From assembly GCF_000425145.1 (NCBI RefSeq), contig NZ_AULF01000010.1, positions 1 through 64,000 of the forward strand: a DNA stretch of 64,000 nucleotides. The letters are read 5' to 3'. Position 1 is the first letter of the stretch; every line of letters starts with the position of its first letter. The DNA is from Pedobacter glucosidilyticus DSM 23534 (GTDB taxonomy: Bacteria; Bacteroidota; Bacteroidia; Sphingobacteriales; Sphingobacteriaceae). A program made the position numbers and the translations under genes. Below the pieces are notes generated by a model that searched no databases, was not told where the DNA came from, and worked only from the letters and a program-made list of their open reading frames with translations. Below are positions 38,991-46,694 of the stretch, in pieces.

Positions 38991-39720
38991 TAGCTTCTAA
39001 AACTTTGTTAACATCAGCAGGAGTATCAATAGCTAAAGTATCTGTTTGTGTGATGGCAACTTTAATATTAAAACCGTTTTCTATCCATCTTAATTGCTCT
39101 AAGCCCTCTGCCTTTTCTAAACTACCTATTTCTAACTGAGAGATGATACTTAAAGTAGGTGTTTTGTATCCATAGATGCCTATATGCTTATAAAAAGTAT
39201 GTTTTTCTAGCCATTTGGTAGATTCTACGTCTCTTAAATAGGGTAGAGTTTGTCTGCTAAAATATATAGCCTCTTTTTTGTTATTTAATAACACCTTTGG
39301 GGTATTAAAATTATAAAGCTCCTCATAAGTTTCAATCTTTTTAACCAGAGTAGCTATCTGGGTTGATATATCATTGAAGCAGCCTGCTACTAAATTAATC
39401 TGATTAGGGTCTATCAAAGGTTCATCACCTTGAATATTTATCAGGGCATCAAAACCACTTACTTTTTGGGCAACTTCTGCACACCTATCGGTTCCACTTA
39501 CGTGTGTGTCGGCAGTCATGATAACATTTCCACCAAATTGCTTTACAGCTTGAAATATTTTGGTATCATCCGTAGCTACAATAACATCGGCCAAAGAGCT
39601 GGCCTGCTGTGTTTGCTCATAAACCCTTTGGATCATGGATTTTCCTGCTAAATCTATCAAAGGTTTACCCGGAAAACGGGTAGAAGCAAATCTGGCAGGG
39701 ATAACACCTAATATTTTCAT
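38968..39720 (-). CDS. kdsB: 3-deoxy-manno-octulosonate cytidylyltransferase
   Basis: 250 residues with the CMP-KDO synthetase pattern: GVIPARFASTRFPGKPLIDL at the N-terminus (CTP-binding loop), VIVATDD, ADTHVSGTDRCAEVA and INIQGDEPLIDP. It activates KDO with CTP for the inner core of lipopolysaccharide, consistent with an LPS-bearing outer membrane and the lptD gene elsewhere in the window. The deoxynucleoside kinase gene ends six bases upstream on the same strand, so they are probably co-transcribed. The last 23 bases overlap the end of the histidine kinase gene on the other strand. Confidence 0.95.
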   Translation of the reverse strand: MKILGVIPARFASTRFPGKPLIDLAGKSMIQRVYEQTQQASSLADVIVATDDTKIFQAVKQFGGNVIMTADTHVSGTDRCAEVAQKVSGFDALINIQGDEPLIDPNQINLVAGCFNDISTQIATLVKKIETYEELYNFNTPKVLLNNKKEAIYFSRQTLPYLRDVESTKWLEKHTFYKHIGIYGYKTPTLSIISQLEIGSLEKAEGLEQLRWIENGFNIKVAITQTDTLAIDTPADVNKVLEAIKNDKVS

Positions 39721-39726
39721 TAAAAA

Positions 39727-40344
39727 TTATTTAAATAAACCGTTAATTTCTCTTTCTATACTTTCTATAACGATACTTAAATCATCTGGTTTATTAGCAA
39801 AATCAAGTTTATCTTTATCCAAAATGAGTAATTTTCCTGATTTATAGCTTTTAATCCATTTATCGTACTTCTCATTTAGTTTCTGTAGATAATCTAAACG
39901 TATACTTGCCTCATATTCGCGTCCTCTTCTTTGTATATTTTCTACCAAAGTAGGTACAGATGCTTTTAAATAAATTAATAAATCAGGCGGTTTAATATAA
40001 GCTGTAATATTATCAAAGATAGATTGATAGTTTTCGTAATCTCTACTGGTCATTAAGCCCATTTCATGAAGGTTCTCAGCAAAAATATAGGCATCCTCAT
40101 AAATGGTACGGTCTTGTATGATGTTTTTGTTGCTACTTTGGATGTCTCTAATCTGCTGAAACCTACTGTTTAAGAAGTAAATCTGTAAGTTAAAGCTCCA
40201 TCTTTTCATGTCGCTATAAAAATCTTCTAGATACGGATTGTTATCAACAGCCTCAAACATGGCTTCCCAATTATAATTTTTGGCTAATAATTCGGTAAGG
40301 GTGGTTTTTCCGGCTCCTATATTACCAACAACGGCTATATGCAT
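39727..40344 (-). CDS. Deoxynucleoside kinase
   Basis: 205 residues of the dNK family. The P-loop is AVVGNIGAGKTTLTE at the N-terminus, the base/sugar-binding DRTIYEDAYIFAENLHEMG segment follows, and the lid region is RRGREYEASIRLDYLQ. Enzymes of this group phosphorylate deoxyadenosine or deoxyguanosine for DNA precursor salvage; the exact base preference is not settled by what I can read. It lies six bases upstream of kdsB, and trpS lies further upstream on the same strand. Confidence 0.9.
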   Translation of the reverse strand: MHIAVVGNIGAGKTTLTELLAKNYNWEAMFEAVDNNPYLEDFYSDMKRWSFNLQIYFLNSRFQQIRDIQSSNKNIIQDRTIYEDAYIFAENLHEMGLMTSRDYENYQSIFDNITAYIKPPDLLIYLKASVPTLVENIQRRGREYEASIRLDYLQKLNEKYDKWIKSYKSGKLLILDKDKLDFANKPDDLSIVIESIEREINGLFK

Positions 40345-40392
40345 AATGCTTTATTGTTCTGAAAAAAATGCTCTGATTTCTCTAAATTAAAA

Positions 40393-41388
40393 TTAAAATG
40401 GTCTGAAACCAATTATTTCTCTTACTTCTTTTATCGTTTTTGATGCGCTTTCTCTCGCCTTCTCGGCCCCAAGTTTAGCAACTTTATGCAAAAGACTTGT
40501 GTTTTTAGCTATATCTTCAATTTTTAATCTGATATCTGCTGTGGCTAAAATCATATCTTCAGCAATTTGCTTTTTAAAATCGCCATATCTTATGGTGCAG
40601 CTATTATAAGCAGTTTCAAAATACTGATAAGTATCTTCTGTTGATACTACCTTCATCAAGTCAAAAAGATTTTGTATTTCTTGAGGCTTTTCTTGGTTTT
40701 CTACTGTTGGGCCACTATCGGTAACAGCTTTCATTACCTTCTTTTTGATGATTTCTGGGCTGTCTGATAAATAAACCGCATTCATTTCTCCTTCAGATTT
40801 TCCCATTTTACCTTTACCATCTAAGCCAGGTATTTTAATCAATTGCTCAGAAAAATTAAAAGCATAAGGCTCTTTAAAATAATCTGTTTGGTATAAGTTG
40901 TTAAAACGGTTACCAAAAGTACGGGCCATTTCTAAATGTTGTTCTTGATCTTTCCCAACAGGTACTTTTGTAGCATGGTGTAAAATAATATCAGCAGCCA
41001 TTAAAACCGGATAGGTTAATAAACCTGCATTAACATTTTGAGGTTGTGAGCGTACTTTATCTTTAAAAGAAGTGCTTCTTTCCAGCTCGCCCAAATAGGC
41101 ATTCATGTTTAGATACAGGTAAAGCTCGGTTACCTCAGGCACATCAGATTGGACGTATAATGTGCATTTTTCTGGGTCTAAGCCGGCTGCCAGATATTCT
41201 ACCAATACATGTTTAACATTACCATGTAGATTTTCTGGCGTTGGATGTGTAGTTAAAGAATGATAATCTGCAATAAAAAAGAAACAATTATATTGCTCCT
41301 GCATTTTAATGAAATTTTTTACAGCACCGTAATAATTTCCCAGATGTAATTTTCCTGTGGACCTTATGCCACTAACAACAGTTTCCAT
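40393..41388 (-). CDS. trpS: Tryptophanyl-tRNA synthetase
   Basis: 331 residues, class I synthetase. The HIGH-like motif lies in STGKLHLGNYYGAV, the specificity region includes PVLMAADIILHHATKVPVG with DQEQHLEMAR, and the KMSKS-type loop is GKGKMGKSEGEMN. The start at 41388 (METVVSG) is certain from the family alignment; the frame runs open for 46 more codons to 41526, but that part overlaps the plsC gene on the other strand and looks unrelated. It charges tRNA-Trp. The start is 41 bases from the divergent acyltransferase start. Confidence 0.96.
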   Translation of the reverse strand: METVVSGIRSTGKLHLGNYYGAVKNFIKMQEQYNCFFFIADYHSLTTHPTPENLHGNVKHVLVEYLAAGLDPEKCTLYVQSDVPEVTELYLYLNMNAYLGELERSTSFKDKVRSQPQNVNAGLLTYPVLMAADIILHHATKVPVGKDQEQHLEMARTFGNRFNNLYQTDYFKEPYAFNFSEQLIKIPGLDGKGKMGKSEGEMNAVYLSDSPEIIKKKVMKAVTDSGPTVENQEKPQEIQNLFDLMKVVSTEDTYQYFETAYNSCTIRYGDFKKQIAEDMILATADIRLKIEDIAKNTSLLHKVAKLGAEKARESASKTIKEVREIIGFRPF

Positions 41389-41429
41389 ATAGGCAACGAA
41401 AGTACAGAAAATTTCTATTTTTGAAATTG

Positions 41430-42176
41430 ATGAAACAAATTTTGAAACAGCTGCATCTTTATTTTTACCATTTGATGGTGTTACTGTTTTATTTTCTTTT
41501 ATATCCGTGGTTGTATGGTTATTCAAGAAATCAGCGTAGTTACCATAAACTCAATAAAATAAGACAGTGGAATGCCAAATTAGCCTGTTTTTTTTCTGGT
41601 ATCAGGTACACCTATCATTTTAAAGAAAAAATTGATTGGAGTAAAACTTATATTGTTTGCGCTAACCATTCTTCTAATATGGATATTTTAGCTATGACCA
41701 TGCTGATGAAAAATAATTTTTTCTTTATGGGGAAAGATGAGCTGCTGAATAATCCATTAACAGCTCTTTATTTTAAAACTATAGATGTTCCTGTAAATAG
41801 GCAAAGTAAAATGTCATCTTACAGGGCTTTTAAAACTGCTGGAGAGCGATTAAAAGAAGGTATGTCTTTAATTATTTTTCCGGAAGGTAAAATAGGAGAT
41901 GAGTATCCTCCACTTTTACATCCCTTTAAAAATGGACCTTTTAAATTAGCTATCAGTTTAAAAATCCCTATTCTACCGGTAAGCATTGTTAACAATTGGG
42001 AAATCCTTTGGGATGATGGTAAACGCTACGGTTCTAAACCCGGTAAATGTGATATCATAATTCATGAACCGGTATATACAGAAAACTTATCAGAAAAAGA
42101 TGAAGAAAATCTTAAAAATAATGTTTTTGAAATCGTACATTCGGCATTAAATTATAAAATTTACAAGGATAGTTAG
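41430..42176 (+). CDS. plsC: 1-acyl-sn-glycerol-3-phosphate acyltransferase
   Basis: About 248 residues. A hydrophobic N-terminal anchor (LMVLLFYFLLYPWLYGY) precedes the PlsC acyltransferase domain, with the catalytic motif VCANHSSNMDILAM (HX4D type), VNRQSKMSSYRAF and the substrate motif IIFPEGKIGDEYPP. It makes phosphatidic acid from lysophosphatidic acid at the inner membrane. Two in-frame starts exist; ATG at 41430 is preferred over TTG at 41421. gatC follows nine bases downstream, so the two are co-transcribed. Confidence 0.9.
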   Translation: MKQILKQLHLYFYHLMVLLFYFLLYPWLYGYSRNQRSYHKLNKIRQWNAKLACFFSGIRYTYHFKEKIDWSKTYIVCANHSSNMDILAMTMLMKNNFFFMGKDELLNNPLTALYFKTIDVPVNRQSKMSSYRAFKTAGERLKEGMSLIIFPEGKIGDEYPPLLHPFKNGPFKLAISLKIPILPVSIVNNWEILWDDGKRYGSKPGKCDIIIHEPVYTENLSEKDEENLKNNVFEIVHSALNYKIYKDS

Positions 42177-42185
42177 CTTATTCTG

Positions 42186-42476
42186 ATGAAAATTGATAAA
42201 GAAACAGTAGATAAAATAGCTCATTTGGCTAGGTTAGTTTTAACAGAAGAAGAAAAAAATAGATTTATTGAAGAACTAAGCGAGATTCTTAGTTTTATGG
42301 AAAAGCTAGGCGAATTAGATACCACCGGTGTAGAACCTCTTATCTATATGAATGAGCATGTGAATGTATTGAGACCCGATGAAGTGATACAAGAAATAAG
42401 TAGGGAAGAAGCTTTAAGCAATGCGCCACTTAAAAATGAAGCTTATTTTAAGGTTTCTAAAGTGATAGAGAAGTAA
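42186..42476 (+). CDS. gatC: Asp-tRNA(Asn)/Glu-tRNA(Gln) amidotransferase subunit C
   Basis: 96 residues, full length for GatC. The family pattern is plain: KIAHLARLVLTEEEKNRFIE, a SEILSFMEKLGELDTTGVEP segment, LRPDEV and the C-terminal NAPLKNEAYFKVSKVIEK. GatC stabilises the GatA/GatB complex that amidates mischarged tRNA. gatA and gatB are not adjacent, as is common in this phylum. It follows plsC by nine bases. About 90 bases of unassigned sequence and then a TonB relict on the other strand come after it. Confidence 0.95.
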   Translation: MKIDKETVDKIAHLARLVLTEEEKNRFIEELSEILSFMEKLGELDTTGVEPLIYMNEHVNVLRPDEVIQEISREEALSNAPLKNEAYFKVSKVIEK

Positions 42477-42565
42477 TAAAAGTTAGGGCAAATTTTTTCC
42501 GTTCAGGTAATAAGCTCATAAGGAGGAATGATTGATGATTTCTTTTCTGTTGATGGTAGCGGTTA

Positions 42566-42828
42566 TTAATCTTCTAAATAATCAAAGAGAATAGGTAAAC
42601 TATATGATACGCTCACAGGCTTTCAGTTTTGTGTGCCGGTGTCCAGTTTGGTAGTGAACTTATCATTTTCTTTACCTCATTATCTACAATCTTATCTATA
42701 CCTTTTATAATTTTTACATTCCTTACCTGCCCATAAGAATCAATAATATTTACATATCCTTTATTAGTGAATTTAGATTTATTGAAAAAATGTACGCCAG
42801 ATAGCTTATAAATTTTTTTAATAAATAC
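42566..42828 (-). pseudogene. Frameshifted relict of a TonB C-terminal domain protein
   Basis: A minus-strand frame reads GYVNIIDSYGQVRNVKIIKG, then VKKMISSLPNWTPAHKT and stops at 42613-42615. In the adjacent frame the sequence goes on, in place, as PVSVSYSLPILFDYLED up to a stop at 42566-42568. Together these match the end of an energy-transducer TonB-type domain (xxGxVxxVxIxxGxD..MPxWxPGkxxGKPVxVxYxLPIxF). The break is at GAAAG around 42620-42626, where one extra G would restore the family's TGKPV. Nothing upstream of about 42828 looks like the start of such a protein: a terminator and tRNA-Lys lie there. It is therefore both truncated and frameshifted. Confidence 0.65.
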
Positions 42829-42862
42829 AAAAAAAGCTCTGCCAGATTTATCTAACAGAGCT
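42829..42862 (-). terminator. Terminator downstream of the second tRNA-Lys in the transcript
   Basis: AGCTCTG (42835-42841) pairs perfectly with CAGAGCT (42856-42862); on the minus strand the stem is followed by a run of seven T. It lies 17 bases beyond the 3' end of the tRNA at 42879. Confidence 0.8.
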
Positions 42863-42878
42863 TTTTATTTGAAAATAT

Positions 42879-42954
42879 TGGTGATCCCGCTGGGATTCGA
42901 ACCCAGGACCACTACATTAAAAGTGTAATGCTCTACCAGCTGAGCTACGGAATC
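42879..42954 (-). tRNA. tRNA-Lys (anticodon TTT)
   Basis: Folds as a full cloverleaf of 76 bases with encoded CCA: acceptor arms GATTCCG/CGGGATC, D-arm AGCTCAGCTGGTAGAGC, anticodon loop CTTTTAA (anticodon TTT for AAA/AAG) and T-arm with GGTTCGAATCC. It is identical to the copy at 43006. Confidence 0.97.
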
Positions 42955-42970
42955 AATTTCTTATTTCGAT

Positions 42971-42996
42971 AAAAAAAGCCTCACTTGCTGAGGCTT
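42971..42996 (-). terminator. Hairpin between the two tRNA-Lys genes
   Basis: AGCCTCA (42977-42983) and TGAGGCT (42989-42995) form a perfect stem with a five-base loop; on the minus strand it ends in seven T. It would end or attenuate transcription after the first tRNA, so the second copy needs read-through or its own promoter. Confidence 0.7.
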
Positions 42997-43005
42997 GTGT
43001 ATTAC

Positions 43006-43081
43006 TGGTGATCCCGCTGGGATTCGAACCCAGGACCACTACATTAAAAGTGTAATGCTCTACCAGCTGAGCTACGGAATC
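43006..43081 (-). tRNA. tRNA-Lys (anticodon TTT), tandem copy
   Basis: Same 76 bases as the copy at 42879, with CCA encoded and anticodon TTT. It is the promoter-proximal copy: a consensus-like promoter lies about 40 bases upstream at 43123-43153. Confidence 0.97.
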
Positions 43082-43122
43082 ATACTTTCATGTTCGTGTT
43101 AAACGTTTTCTTGAAAGTTGTG

Positions 43123-43153
43123 CAAAGATAGTGTTCTAAGCTATATCATGCAA
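43123..43153 (-). promoter_or_regulatory. Promoter of the tRNA-Lys genes
   Basis: On the minus strand TTG (43153-43151), 20 bases, then TATCTTTG (43130-43123) match the Bacteroidota -33/-7 consensus. The -7 box is about 41 bases upstream of the first tRNA-Lys. Confidence 0.75.
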
Positions 43154-43336
43154 ATGATTTTTGCCTTTTTTTAGAAGCTATTGAACTTTAAGGGGTTAAA
43201 ATTTTTTGATGATAAAATCAGAGTATCAAAATGGCTAAAAAGTAAATCTAGGAGTTTCTTCAGCGGTATTATTTAACGTAAGATTTTTATTTGCCATCAT
43301 AGGACCTAGTAAATTTGTAAGAGTATTTTAGCTTGT

Positions 43337-43426
43337 AAAAAAGAAGGCTGCTTTATAAAATCATTATTAGGGTGTTTAGTGTTAGTATCACTATGTTTAA
43401 TAAATGATTTTAAAGGCAGCCTTCTT
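43337..43426 (-). terminator. Long-stem terminator after the DUF2383 gene
   Basis: The arms at 43341-43365 and 43403-43426 are nearly perfect inverted repeats (AAGAAGGCTGC...AAATCATT and its complement, about 22 paired positions with one small bulge), with a 37-base loop. On the minus strand six T follow. It begins about 20 bases after the DUF2383 stop codon. The stem is much longer than in the window's other terminators. The rest of the 365-base gap (43082-43446) holds the tRNA promoter and otherwise nothing I recognise. Confidence 0.7.
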
Positions 43427-43446
43427 AAATAAATCTTGATTAAAAA

Positions 43447-43914
43447 TTAATCAACCTGCTGATCTCTCAAAGCTTTAATTTGATCATGAGATAATCTTAA
43501 AGATTGTTTTTGCTCAGAAACCATAGTGATGATATGTGCAGGTAAATCCTCTTCTTTAAGTGCAGCTTCATAAGCTTTTTGGGCGGCATCTTCACCAAAC
43601 TCGCAACTTGCTAAAATAGATTTTCTATCGTGTCCAGTAAAAGCGGCTTTAACATCCATCCATGCTCTATAAATTTTACCGCTGGTAGTAGTCTCACTTT
43701 CTATATCAGCACCTAAAACGCTTAGTTCTGTTGCTAAGGCCATTTTATAGCGATGACTTTCTCTAATCATATCAGCAAATAAAACTTTTAAATCTGCATC
43801 TTCATCTTTTAATTCTTTAATGGCTCTTTCATAGCCTACAATTCTGTCGTTATTGATTTTTACTAAATCATTCAGAATCTCTGTTGTCATTGCAATTGTT
43901 TCCATGGTATTCAT
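43447..43914 (-). CDS. PA2169/DUF2383 family four-helix-bundle protein
   Basis: 155 residues, all-helical, with the DUF2383 pattern: EILNDLVKINNDRIVGYERA, ADMIRESHRYKMAL, the conserved TSGKIYRAWMDVKAAFTGHD stretch and SILASCEFGEDAAQKAYEAA. This ferritin-like bundle family has no established function and is often stress-induced in Bacteroidota. No signal peptide. It is monocistronic, closed by the long-stem terminator, and its upstream gap of 158 bases to mgsA holds no feature I could assign. Confidence 0.87.
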   Translation of the reverse strand: MNTMETIAMTTEILNDLVKINNDRIVGYERAIKELKDEDADLKVLFADMIRESHRYKMALATELSVLGADIESETTTSGKIYRAWMDVKAAFTGHDRKSILASCEFGEDAAQKAYEAALKEEDLPAHIITMVSEQKQSLRLSHDQIKALRDQQVD

Positions 43915-44072
43915 ATTTTTTGATGTATACCAAGTTTTACAATTACTGTTCCAAATGTTTATCTTATAAAATAAAGTACTAAAGATTCATCATTAAAAAA
44001 GTTTAATTTACCGGCTATCAGTATAAAAAGATACGTCTATACCGGTATTAAACTAAATTAATTTTTATTTGG

Positions 44073-44441
44073 CTATTCCTCAATACCTAAAAGTAAGAAT
44101 TTTGCTGTTGCAGGATTAGTAGCCAAAGGTACATTGTGTACATCGCAAATTCTTAAAAGCATTTGTACGTCTGGCTCGTGTGGATGCTTACCTAGTGGGT
44201 CTCTAAAAAACAAAATACAGTCTAACAAACCTTCTGCAGCCATAGCGGCAATTTGGGCATCGCCACCATTTGGGCCACTTAGTTTTTTGGTTACTGTAAG
44301 TCCAGTTCTTTCTATATGTCCACCTGTGGTACCGGTAGCAACTAAATCCATACGAGCTAAAATTTCTTTAAAATCTTTTACAAAAGCTACCATTTCTGCT
44401 TTTCTTCCATCATGGGCAATTAGAGCAATACGTTTCTTCAT
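44073..44441 (-). CDS. mgsA: Methylglyoxal synthase
   Basis: 122 residues, the normal MgsA size. The sequence has IALIAHDGRKAEMVAF, ATGTTGGHIERTGL, the catalytic-site SGPNGGDAQIAAM and DPLGKHPHEPDVQMLLR. It converts dihydroxyacetone phosphate to methylglyoxal and phosphate, an overflow path when phosphate is scarce. The SpmA/SpmB-type membrane protein gene ends 15 bases upstream on the same strand, so the two are likely co-transcribed. Confidence 0.96.
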   Translation of the reverse strand: MKKRIALIAHDGRKAEMVAFVKDFKEILARMDLVATGTTGGHIERTGLTVTKKLSGPNGGDAQIAAMAAEGLLDCILFFRDPLGKHPHEPDVQMLLRICDVHNVPLATNPATAKFLLLGIEE

Positions 44442-44456
44442 TTTATATTTATTTTG

Positions 44457-45689
44457 TTATCCGAAAAATATGTAAGCTAAAAATATAGCGGCAATTAAAC
44501 CAACAAAATCAGCAACTAAGCCGCAAACAAGTGCATGTCTGGTATTTTTTATCCCAATAGAGCCAAAATATACTGCTAAAACATAAAAAGTGGTTTCTGA
44601 TGAACCTTGTATAATGCTGGCTAATCTTCCCTGAAAAGAATCGGCACCGTAAGTGGTCATTACATCAACCATTAAACCTCTGGCACCGCCACCGCTTAAC
44701 GTTTTCATTAAGCCAACAGGTAATGCGGGTACAAAAGAAGTATCAAGACCAGCAAGGGCAACCAAACTTCCAATTCCGTTTACCAGATAATCCATACAGC
44801 CTGTATTTCTAAAAGCACTAATGGCAACTAATATGGCTATCAAGAAGGGGATAATCATCACGGCAGTGGAAAAACCTTCTTTAGCACCGTCTATAAAAGC
44901 ATCGTACACATTAATTTTTTTAACAGCACCATAGCCTATAAAAAGCATAATGATGGAGAAAATTAATAATCCGCCAATTAATCCTGTAATATTTTCTATT
45001 TCTTTTGGTGGTAAGCCATTTAAACCAAAATATAAGGCTGCCATTAGGCCTGCAAAAAAGCCTAAAAATAAAAGTACTGGAAGTTTAAAAAGGTTTATTT
45101 TTTGATAGATGGCTACTGCTATCATTCCAGAAATAAACGAAATAAAAGTACCTATTAAAGAGGGGATAAAAATATCTGCTGGATTAGCAGCACCATTGGC
45201 CAGTCTTAACGCAATTACAGAAGTAGGAATTAGTGTAATACCTGCTGTATTCAATACCAGAAACATAATTTGGGCATTGGTAGCGGTGTTTTTATCTGGA
45301 TTAATTTCTTGAAGTTCTTGCATGGCTTTAAGACCCACTGGAGTAGCAGCATTGTCTAAACCGAGCATATTAGCAGAAAAATTCATGATGATGGAGCCGT
45401 TGGCCGGATGGTTTTTAGGTACGCCAGGAAATAATTTGCTAAAAAAAGGATTTACTCCTTTAGCAAATAAGCTTATCATACCCGCTTTTTCCCCAATTTT
45501 CATGATACCTAACCAAAATGTCATGATGCCAATTAAACCTAAAGATATTTCTCCGCCGGTTTTAGCACTCTCAAACATCCCGTTCATCACAGTGGTGAAG
45601 ATGGTTGTATCACCAAAGAAAAAAAGCTTAATACAAGCTACAATAAAAGAAATTAGGAAGAATGCTATCCAAACGTAATTTAATGCCAT
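44457..45689 (-). CDS. Fused SpmA-SpmB nucleoside-recognition (Gate) membrane protein
   Basis: 410 residues, strongly hydrophobic with about ten spans. The first half is SpmA-like (LGIMKIGEKAGMISLFAKGV, ANGSIIMNFSANMLGLDNAA); the second half is SpmB-like (FIDGAKEGFSTAVMIIPFLI, then GGGARGLMVDVMTTYGADS and QGSSETTFYVLAVYFGS). Both halves belong to the Gate/nucleoside-recognition family. In Bacillus SpmA and SpmB are separate spore-core maturation proteins; in this non-sporulating phylum the role is unknown, perhaps a transporter. It precedes mgsA by 15 bases. Confidence 0.88.
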   Translation of the reverse strand: MALNYVWIAFFLISFIVACIKLFFFGDTTIFTTVMNGMFESAKTGGEISLGLIGIMTFWLGIMKIGEKAGMISLFAKGVNPFFSKLFPGVPKNHPANGSIIMNFSANMLGLDNAATPVGLKAMQELQEINPDKNTATNAQIMFLVLNTAGITLIPTSVIALRLANGAANPADIFIPSLIGTFISFISGMIAVAIYQKINLFKLPVLLFLGFFAGLMAALYFGLNGLPPKEIENITGLIGGLLIFSIIMLFIGYGAVKKINVYDAFIDGAKEGFSTAVMIIPFLIAILVAISAFRNTGCMDYLVNGIGSLVALAGLDTSFVPALPVGLMKTLSGGGARGLMVDVMTTYGADSFQGRLASIIQGSSETTFYVLAVYFGSIGIKNTRHALVCGLVADFVGLIAAIFLAYIFFG

Positions 45690-45761
45690 AATGATTTTAA
45701 TGCCTAAAGGTTATCATTTTTTCCGAATTTATAAACCTTAACCAGCTTGCATTTTAAAATT

Positions 45762-46466
45762 CTATACTACAATTGTGATATGCTCATCTTTTACCATTTC
45801 CAAACCTTTAAATTTTTGTAGTAAGCGAGCAGTTGTAATCACATCTTTTTGGCAATAAGTACTTATCCGTTCTAAATTTTTCTCATTCCAATAAACATCG
45901 CCAACCATGCTGCCATCTATATCGTCTTTTGGGGTAGGGATATTGAATATGGCAGCTAAAAGTGCAAGTGAAGTATAATTCTTATAGTCGCCAAATTTCC
46001 ATAGTTCTAGTGTGTCTAAATGGTTTATTTCCCAAGGCTTTTTTCCTGCAATTTGAAGTTGAGTGGGTATGGTAAGTCCGTTAATAAGCATTCTTCTGCA
46101 TAAATAAGGGAAATCAAACTCTTTACCATTATGGGCGCAAAGGATTAAATTACTAGGCTGATTATTTAAGAGGGTGATGAAATCTTTTAAAATTTCTACT
46201 TCATCATCACAACAAAAAGATTTAACACGTAACTGCGAATCTGATTTGAAAATGCCTACCGATATACAGATAATCTTACCAAACTCTGCCCAAATACCAG
46301 CTCTTTGATAAAATTCGGCAGGACTTTCGTCTTGCTTACGCTGAAAATAGGTTTTTTTATCCCAAAGTATCTGTAGATTTTCAGGTAATTCATGAAAGTT
46401 TGGATATTGAGGAACCGTTTCTATATCTAAAACTAAAAGGCTTTGTAAATCTAATTGTGCTAACAT
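45762..46466 (-). CDS. DnaQ-like 3'-5' exonuclease (PolB-associated type)
   Basis: 234 residues with the DEDD exonuclease residues in order: LLVLDIETVPQYPNF (D and E), CAHNGKEFDFPYLCRRM (D) and STYCQKDVITTARLL (final D, DEDDy-type spacing with Y). It resembles the stand-alone exonuclease domain related to family B polymerases, found across Bacteroidota. It probably degrades single-stranded DNA or RNA ends, but the physiological substrate is unknown. It is separate from neighbours, with a terminator for the upstream transcription unit just before its start. Confidence 0.85.
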   Translation of the reverse strand: MLAQLDLQSLLVLDIETVPQYPNFHELPENLQILWDKKTYFQRKQDESPAEFYQRAGIWAEFGKIICISVGIFKSDSQLRVKSFCCDDEVEILKDFITLLNNQPSNLILCAHNGKEFDFPYLCRRMLINGLTIPTQLQIAGKKPWEINHLDTLELWKFGDYKNYTSLALLAAIFNIPTPKDDIDGSMVGDVYWNEKNLERISTYCQKDVITTARLLQKFKGLEMVKDEHITIVV

Positions 46467-46490
46467 AGGGTTTATTGTTTTTACGAAAAT

Positions 46491-46523
46491 AAAAAAATCC
46501 CGGATTAAGAACTAAACCGGGAT
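46491..46523 (-). terminator. Terminator of the topA downstream region
   Basis: ATCCCGG (46497-46503) and CCGGGAT (46517-46523) pair perfectly; on the minus strand seven T follow. It lies about 170 bases after the stop of the gene at 46695. Confidence 0.85.
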
Positions 46524-46590
46524 GTAGCCAATTAAATAAAGAGGAGAGAGTATCGGTTTAACCCGATGTCATCAATTCATCATTGATACA
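46524..46590 (-). other. Structured segment upstream of the terminator, possible small RNA or 3' UTR
   Basis: On the minus strand two further small stems precede the terminator: ATCAAT/ATTGAT (46571-46576 with 46582-46587) and ATCGG/CCGAT (46552-46556 with 46563-46567). Three consecutive stem-loops ending in a T-run are typical of a small RNA or a structured 3' end. No clear promoter was found, so this remains a candidate. Confidence 0.3.
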
Positions 46591-46694
46591 CGCAAGTAAC
46601 AATAATTTTGGTTAAGAGGATTAAGCCCAATAGTTAATCTATTCAGTTTAATTGTTATTTTTTGTAAAAGTAGGGGTAGTGTAGAGGGCAAGCT

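Noticed and set aside
41389-41526. 46-codon N-terminal extension of trpS
   Set aside because: Unlike any tryptophanyl-tRNA synthetase start and overlaps the plsC coding region on the other strand.
46541-46550. AGAGGAGAGAG, resembling a strong Shine-Dalgarno site on the plus strand
   Set aside because: No reading frame of useful length follows, and Bacteroidota rarely rely on such sites.
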